Origin: Lewinellaceae bacterium
GTDB lineage: Bacteria; Bacteroidota; Bacteroidia; Chitinophagales; Saprospiraceae
DNA length: 40,918 nt
Assembly: GCA_016711435.1 (NCBI GenBank)
Contig: JADJSY010000054.1
Location: 1 to 40,918 of the forward strand
Direction of reading: 5' to 3'
Part shown: piece by piece, positions 37,941 to 40,918 of the stretch
Numbering within the stretch: position 1 is the stretch's first letter
Layout of the letters: each line of letters opens with the position of its first letter
Position numbers and translations under genes: made by a program
Notes under the pieces: model-generated
What the model was told of the DNA's origin: nothing
Databases searched by the model: none
Seen by the model: only the letters and a program-made list of their open reading frames with translations

Positions 37941-38653
37941 ATGAAAATATATTCTTGGTCAGTCTTGTTTGCGTCCTGTTTTTGATGGCTCAAGAGGCTG
38001 GCAAAGTCTTGGTTCATTAAATTTGATGCCTCCCATCTCAACTCCGATCGCTATATCAACCCTTTGGGAGAGGAACTCAAGCTTTCGTCAAACTACATTT
38101 AACCTGTATGCCGAAACGCTTCGGAAACGGCTCACTTTTATTGTTCACCGCTTGGAACATAGCAGCCTGGATTAGACCTGCGTCTGGAAGCAAAATACCG
38201 GCTAACAAGCAACGTTTCTGTTGGTAGTAGCACGGACGGCAAATGCAACGCAAAAAAACAATCCCTGACGATCTATCAACTACCTACGGGGCGGCGAATT
38301 TAATGTGGAGCACATTAGCCGCATCCAAATCTTTTTGGGAAATTGTATGTTTCTGCGTTTACGGCCTATAATTTTAGGACGCAATATGCAGGCAAAAAAT
38401 TCCGAGACTTATACCAATTCGGAGCTGAAATTGGATATAATCCCTGGAAGCCGCTCTGGATAAATGCCAAACTCCGCGCGCAATACAGTAATGGAGCAAG
38501 CCGGCATCTGAACTTGGCTTTGTACGCGGCGTGCACAACTTACACCTTAGTAAGTGCGGAAGCCTTACAATCAATAAGGGCGACTGGATAGCACCCTTTA
38601 GAAATATTTACCTATCTCCATATTTTTCGATTGGAGTGGTATATGAACGATAA
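37941..38653 (+). pseudogene. Outer-membrane beta-barrel protein, frameshifted
   Basis: ATG at 37941 begins MKIYSWSVLFASCF; one more T in the run near 37978 gives LMAQEAG and a proper signal-peptidase site. The mature part begins WFIKFDASHLNSDRYINPLG then EELKL, and becomes legible again at 38343-38591: YVSAFTAYNFRTQYAGKKFR, DLYQFGAEIGYNPWKPLWIN then AKLRAQYSNG. The end reads WIAPFRNIYLSPYFSIGVVY with Glu-Arg and TAA at 38651-38653. Alternating strands and these motifs fit a porin-like barrel family seen in Bacteroidota. Between 38100 and 38340 the frame is lost repeatedly. It converges on the SDR gene with a 9-base gap. Confidence 0.55.
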
Positions 38654-38662
38654 GAATTCTAA

Positions 38663-39378
38663 CTATTTTTTAGGCGTCTGGCTCGGCCGTACCTCAATTT
38701 TACTCGGCAAAGTCCGCGGATTCATCCGCAGCAGGTCAACCACCATCTGGCCCAGGTCTTCGGGTTGTATTTTCCAGGCATCGTCGGCGCTCGGTTCGTG
38801 GTTGTTGAAGTGGGAAGCCACAGAACCGGGCATAATAGTGGAGCATTTGACGCCCGCTTCCCGCAAGTCGAGCATAACAGCCTGGGTGAAACCGACCAGG
38901 CCGAATTTACTGGCGTTATAGGCAGATGCTGGGAAAAATTGGTGCCCGCCAGGCTGGCGATGCTGATAAAATAACCCTTGGCCTCCGTAAGCGCATCTAC
39001 TGCCGCCTTGAGGCTGTAAAACACACCAGTCAGGTTGGTGTCGATCGTTTCGTGCCATTGTTCCGGCGTCAGGTCGGTGATGGAGGCGAAATGACCGACA
39101 CCGGCGTTGGCGATGAGCACGTCGAGGCGACCAAACGCTTCGAGGGTTTTGGCCACCGCATTTTTCTGTGAATCAAAATCGCGGACATCGGCGGCGATAC
39201 CGATGACCTTTCCAGGGCCTGTTTTGGACAGTTCCCCGACTGCGGCGTCCGCAGATTTTTGGTCGCGGCTGGTGATGACCACATTGACCCCTTCTTTCAG
39301 CAGGCTTGCAGCGATGCCATAGCCGATGCCTTTGCTACCTCCTGTGATGAGGGCTGTCATTCCGTTGAGATTTTTCAT
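38663..39378 (-). CDS. Short-chain dehydrogenase/reductase (SDR), one frameshift
   Basis: This is a classical SDR of about 238 aa: TALITGGSKGIGYGIAASLL (NAD(P)-binding TGxxxGIG), DVLIANAGVGHF, the catalytic Ser in YFISIASLAG, and the YNASK motif holding catalytic Tyr and Lys. The frame breaks at the A run 38934-38938 on the plus strand (five; six would give AGTNFFPASAYNASKFGLVG). After it the protein continues FTQAVMLDLREAGVKCSTIM then PGSVASHF and ends VRPSQTPKK. The many paralogues include 3-oxoacyl reductases and sugar or alcohol dehydrogenases; the substrate cannot be given. It is divergent from the PorT-like gene with a 119-base gap. Confidence 0.87.
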
Positions 39379-39497
39379 AAGGTAAGGAACGCAGCGAACC
39401 TGAAATGGTTGAAATATTTTAAAATATAATGGGCAACCGCCGCCATATTTCTTACATCATAATCAATATCCAACATCAATTATTTCCATATTAAGAC

Positions 39498-40094
39498 ATG
39501 AGAAAAACAATCCTGTTTTTAGCAATCAACATTTATATATTGTTGATTTTCAATGAAATATATGCCCAAAAATCAAGATTCAACGCCGGCATCATCGCAG
39601 GTCTGAATTTTTCCGAACTGGAAGGGGATGGAATTACAGATTATTTCGGCCTGAACACAGGTGTGCTGGGAACTTTCAGGTTTTCCAAACACGGACAAGT
39701 CGGCATGGAGTTTTTATTCAGTCAAAACGGTGAATACATTTTGCCTGAATCCTACCCTTTATTACAATATGGCAAAGTCAGGCTCAACCATATTAAAATC
39801 CCTTTACACATCGATTGGCTCATCGGAGTATTTCAAAGAGATCGGTTTTACGACTGGAACCTGAATTTGGGAGTAGCCTACACCAGGCTTATCGGTTACC
39901 GAGCGGAGGATATACAGCAATCCGACGTGAGCAATCAAATCGTTTATCGCGATAAAGACGCCTATCTGTTGCAAGCCGGCACGACATACCATTTTACAAA
40001 AAAAGTTGGCCTGAATCTAAAGGCATCCCTGCCTATAAGAGTAGATGGACTAAGCTGGACATTAGCCGCAAGAATGATCTATATGATCGGATAA
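39498..40094 (+). CDS. PorT-like outer-membrane beta-barrel protein
   Basis: The signal peptide reads TILFLAINIYILLIFNEIYA and is followed by QKSRFNAGIIAGLNFSELEG, the typical opening of the PorT/outer-membrane beta-barrel family PF13568 (Gx(I/V)xGxNxS). The rest (RFSKHGQVGMEFLFSQNGEY, LNHIKIPLHIDWL, LNLGVAYTRLIGY, VGLNLKASLPIRVD) shows alternating strands ending with an aromatic/hydrophobic strand. At 198 aa it is a small eight-strand-type barrel. The function is unknown, and members are not all involved in type IX secretion. The frame is intact. It converges on TsaC with a 9-base gap. Confidence 0.82.
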   Translation: MRKTILFLAINIYILLIFNEIYAQKSRFNAGIIAGLNFSELEGDGITDYFGLNTGVLGTFRFSKHGQVGMEFLFSQNGEYILPESYPLLQYGKVRLNHIKIPLHIDWLIGVFQRDRFYDWNLNLGVAYTRLIGYRAEDIQQSDVSNQIVYRDKDAYLLQAGTTYHFTKKVGLNLKASLPIRVDGLSWTLAARMIYMIG

Positions 40095-40103
40095 GAAAAA
40101 AAA

Positions 40104-40676
40104 TCAATCCCGCAGAAACTCCAGTTCCAGATGCCGGTCCAACTTCGCAATAGAAGATGGTTCATGCGGTTCCCTGTCATCCTGCCGGTATTTCACCACA
40201 TAGTCAACCGCGCCGAGTATTTCGCTGCTGATGCCGCCGTAAGTCGCCGGGAAAGGCTCGCCGCTTTTATTGGCGGAAGTGCTAATAATAGGCCTTCCGA
40301 GCGCTGCAATCAGTTTTTGGCAAAATTCATCCTGGGGCAAACGGATCGCTACGGAACCGTCTGTCGCTTTTACATAAGCGGGCAACCCAACGTTTCGCTC
40401 ATAAATGATCGTCAATGGTCTTGTATGGTAAGCGAGTAGAGTCTCCAGCCGTGGATTGAGTTTGGGCACGTATCGTTTGAGCATATCGAGGTCGGAAACC
40501 AGCAATACATACCCTTTTTCCGGCGTTCGCCCTTTGATGGCAGAAACGCGGGCAACCGCTGCTTCATTCAAGGCATCACAACCGATACCCCAGATGGTAT
40601 CTGTCGGGTAACAAATGGTTCCGCCCTTTTCAAGAATGGCAGCAATATCTGAAATGTCGTCTCGTAGCAGGAACAT
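40104..40676 (-). CDS. tsaC: L-threonylcarbamoyladenylate synthase, TsaC/Sua5/YrdC family
   Basis: This enzyme makes threonylcarbamoyl-AMP from threonine, bicarbonate and ATP for t6A modification of tRNA at position 37. The 190-aa protein covers the YrdC fold only, without the Sua5 C-terminal domain. Landmarks are GGTICYPTDTIWGIGCDA (KxR/PTDT motif region), AIKGRTPEKGYVLLVSDLDM, RPLTIIYER, VAIRLPQDEFC, and IISTSANKSGEPFP. The start at 40676 (MFLLRDD) matches family N-termini. It is a housekeeping gene and the frame is intact, which shows that this part of the sequence is reliable. Confidence 0.92.
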   Translation of the reverse strand: MFLLRDDISDIAAILEKGGTICYPTDTIWGIGCDALNEAAVARVSAIKGRTPEKGYVLLVSDLDMLKRYVPKLNPRLETLLAYHTRPLTIIYERNVGLPAYVKATDGSVAIRLPQDEFCQKLIAALGRPIISTSANKSGEPFPATYGGISSEILGAVDYVVKYRQDDREPHEPSSIAKLDRHLELEFLRD

Positions 40677-40818
40677 AAACCAACAATTGGAGTTTGTATT
40701 CGTTTGTAGCCTTAAATTGGCCGGGCAAAAGTCAGACTTTTACGGCAAACGCCCGCAAAAAGTTAAAAGGCAAATTTGCAAAAAGTAACAATTCGTGTAA
40801 ATCAATCAGATAAGGCGA

Positions 40819-40849
40819 CAAGAACGGATGAAATTCCCATTCGTTCTTG
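40819..40849. repeat. Hairpin upstream of the last partial gene
   Basis: CAAGAACGGATG (40819-40830) pairs with CATTCGTTCTTG (40838-40849) with one G-T wobble over 12 positions and a 7-base loop. It ends 15 bases before an ATG, so it could fold in the leader of the next gene or act as an operator. Confidence 0.45.
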
Positions 40850-40864
40850 CCGGAAAATCGAATT

Positions 40865-40918
40865 ATGAAGCAAATCAACCGGCATGGCATTTTTGCCTGT
40901 TTTAATTACCATTCTGGC
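40865..40918 (+). CDS. Start of a gene running off the window
   Basis: ATG at 40865 opens MKQINRHGIFACFNYHSG and remains open to the window edge (18 codons). Nothing more can be said about the product. Two of the following codons are Cys and Tyr, and no signal peptide is evident. Confidence 0.3.
   Translation, partial: MKQINRHGIFACFNYHSG

Noticed and set aside
1..40918. tRNA or rRNA genes, integrase or transposase genes
   Set aside because: No T-loop-like GGTTCRANYCC with matching acceptor arms, no rRNA landmarks and no recombinase motifs were found on reading either strand.

Overview
The window looks like a Bacteroidota chromosome, probably from the Saprospiraceae or a close relative (inference). 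The evidence is a SusD-type lipoprotein, a triple-tyrosine/LuxR glycan regulator, a CarboxypepD_reg-TonB receptor, PorT-like barrels, lipoprotein signals with acidic residues after the Cys, TAnnTTTG-type promoter boxes and no convincing Shine-Dalgarno sequences. I see no rRNA, tRNA, CRISPR array, integrase or transposase.

Layout: (1) 1-5.5 kb is the broken remains of a polysaccharide-utilisation locus: SusD, a lipoprotein joined to a PF10091 glucoamylase-like enzyme, and a GH35/DUF5597 beta-galactosidase-like enzyme. (2) 5.5-7.6 kb holds an AT-rich SOUL heme-binding gene with a small unknown gene, then a YceI-family gene. (3) 7.8-10.4 kb is a GC-rich membrane-anchored STAND NTPase with a TPR-like C-terminus, broken by several one-base indels. 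(4) 10.5-28.3 kb is the centrepiece, a beta-1,3-glucan (laminarin-type) locus: a divergent regulator; a clan GH-A enzyme joined to an apparent outer-membrane beta-barrel; a multi-module glycan-binding lipoprotein; a GH16 laminarinase lipoprotein; a cytoplasmic GH149-like beta-1,3-glucan phosphorylase; a GH17 lipoprotein; an MFS symporter fused to GH17; and a free cytoplasmic GH17. (5) 28.4-32.7 kb holds a cyclase-TPR-AraC fusion regulator, a quinone oxidoreductase and a Crp/Fnr regulator. (6) 32.9-35.3 kb is a TonB-dependent receptor. (7) 35.4-38.7 kb is a decayed two-component cassette (response regulator, kinase, DM13 protein, outer-membrane barrel) with two matching operator-like repeats. 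(8) 38.7-40.9 kb holds an SDR, a PorT-like barrel, TsaC and the first codons of another gene.

Proposed pathway for the central locus (inference): surface GH16 and GH17 lipoproteins cut the glucan, the lipoprotein modules bind it, and the enzyme-barrel fusion lets oligosaccharides across the outer membrane. The MFS-GH17 fusion imports and trims or rearranges them, and the phosphorylase releases glucose 1-phosphate. The intact locus has no SusC/SusD pair. Instead it has one enzyme-transporter fusion for each membrane.

Caution: most frameshifts in otherwise well-conserved genes sit in short homopolymers and are usually one base short, as expected from consensus sequencing errors. The 1-5.5 kb and 35.5-38.7 kb stretches are damaged far more heavily and may be partly real decay.
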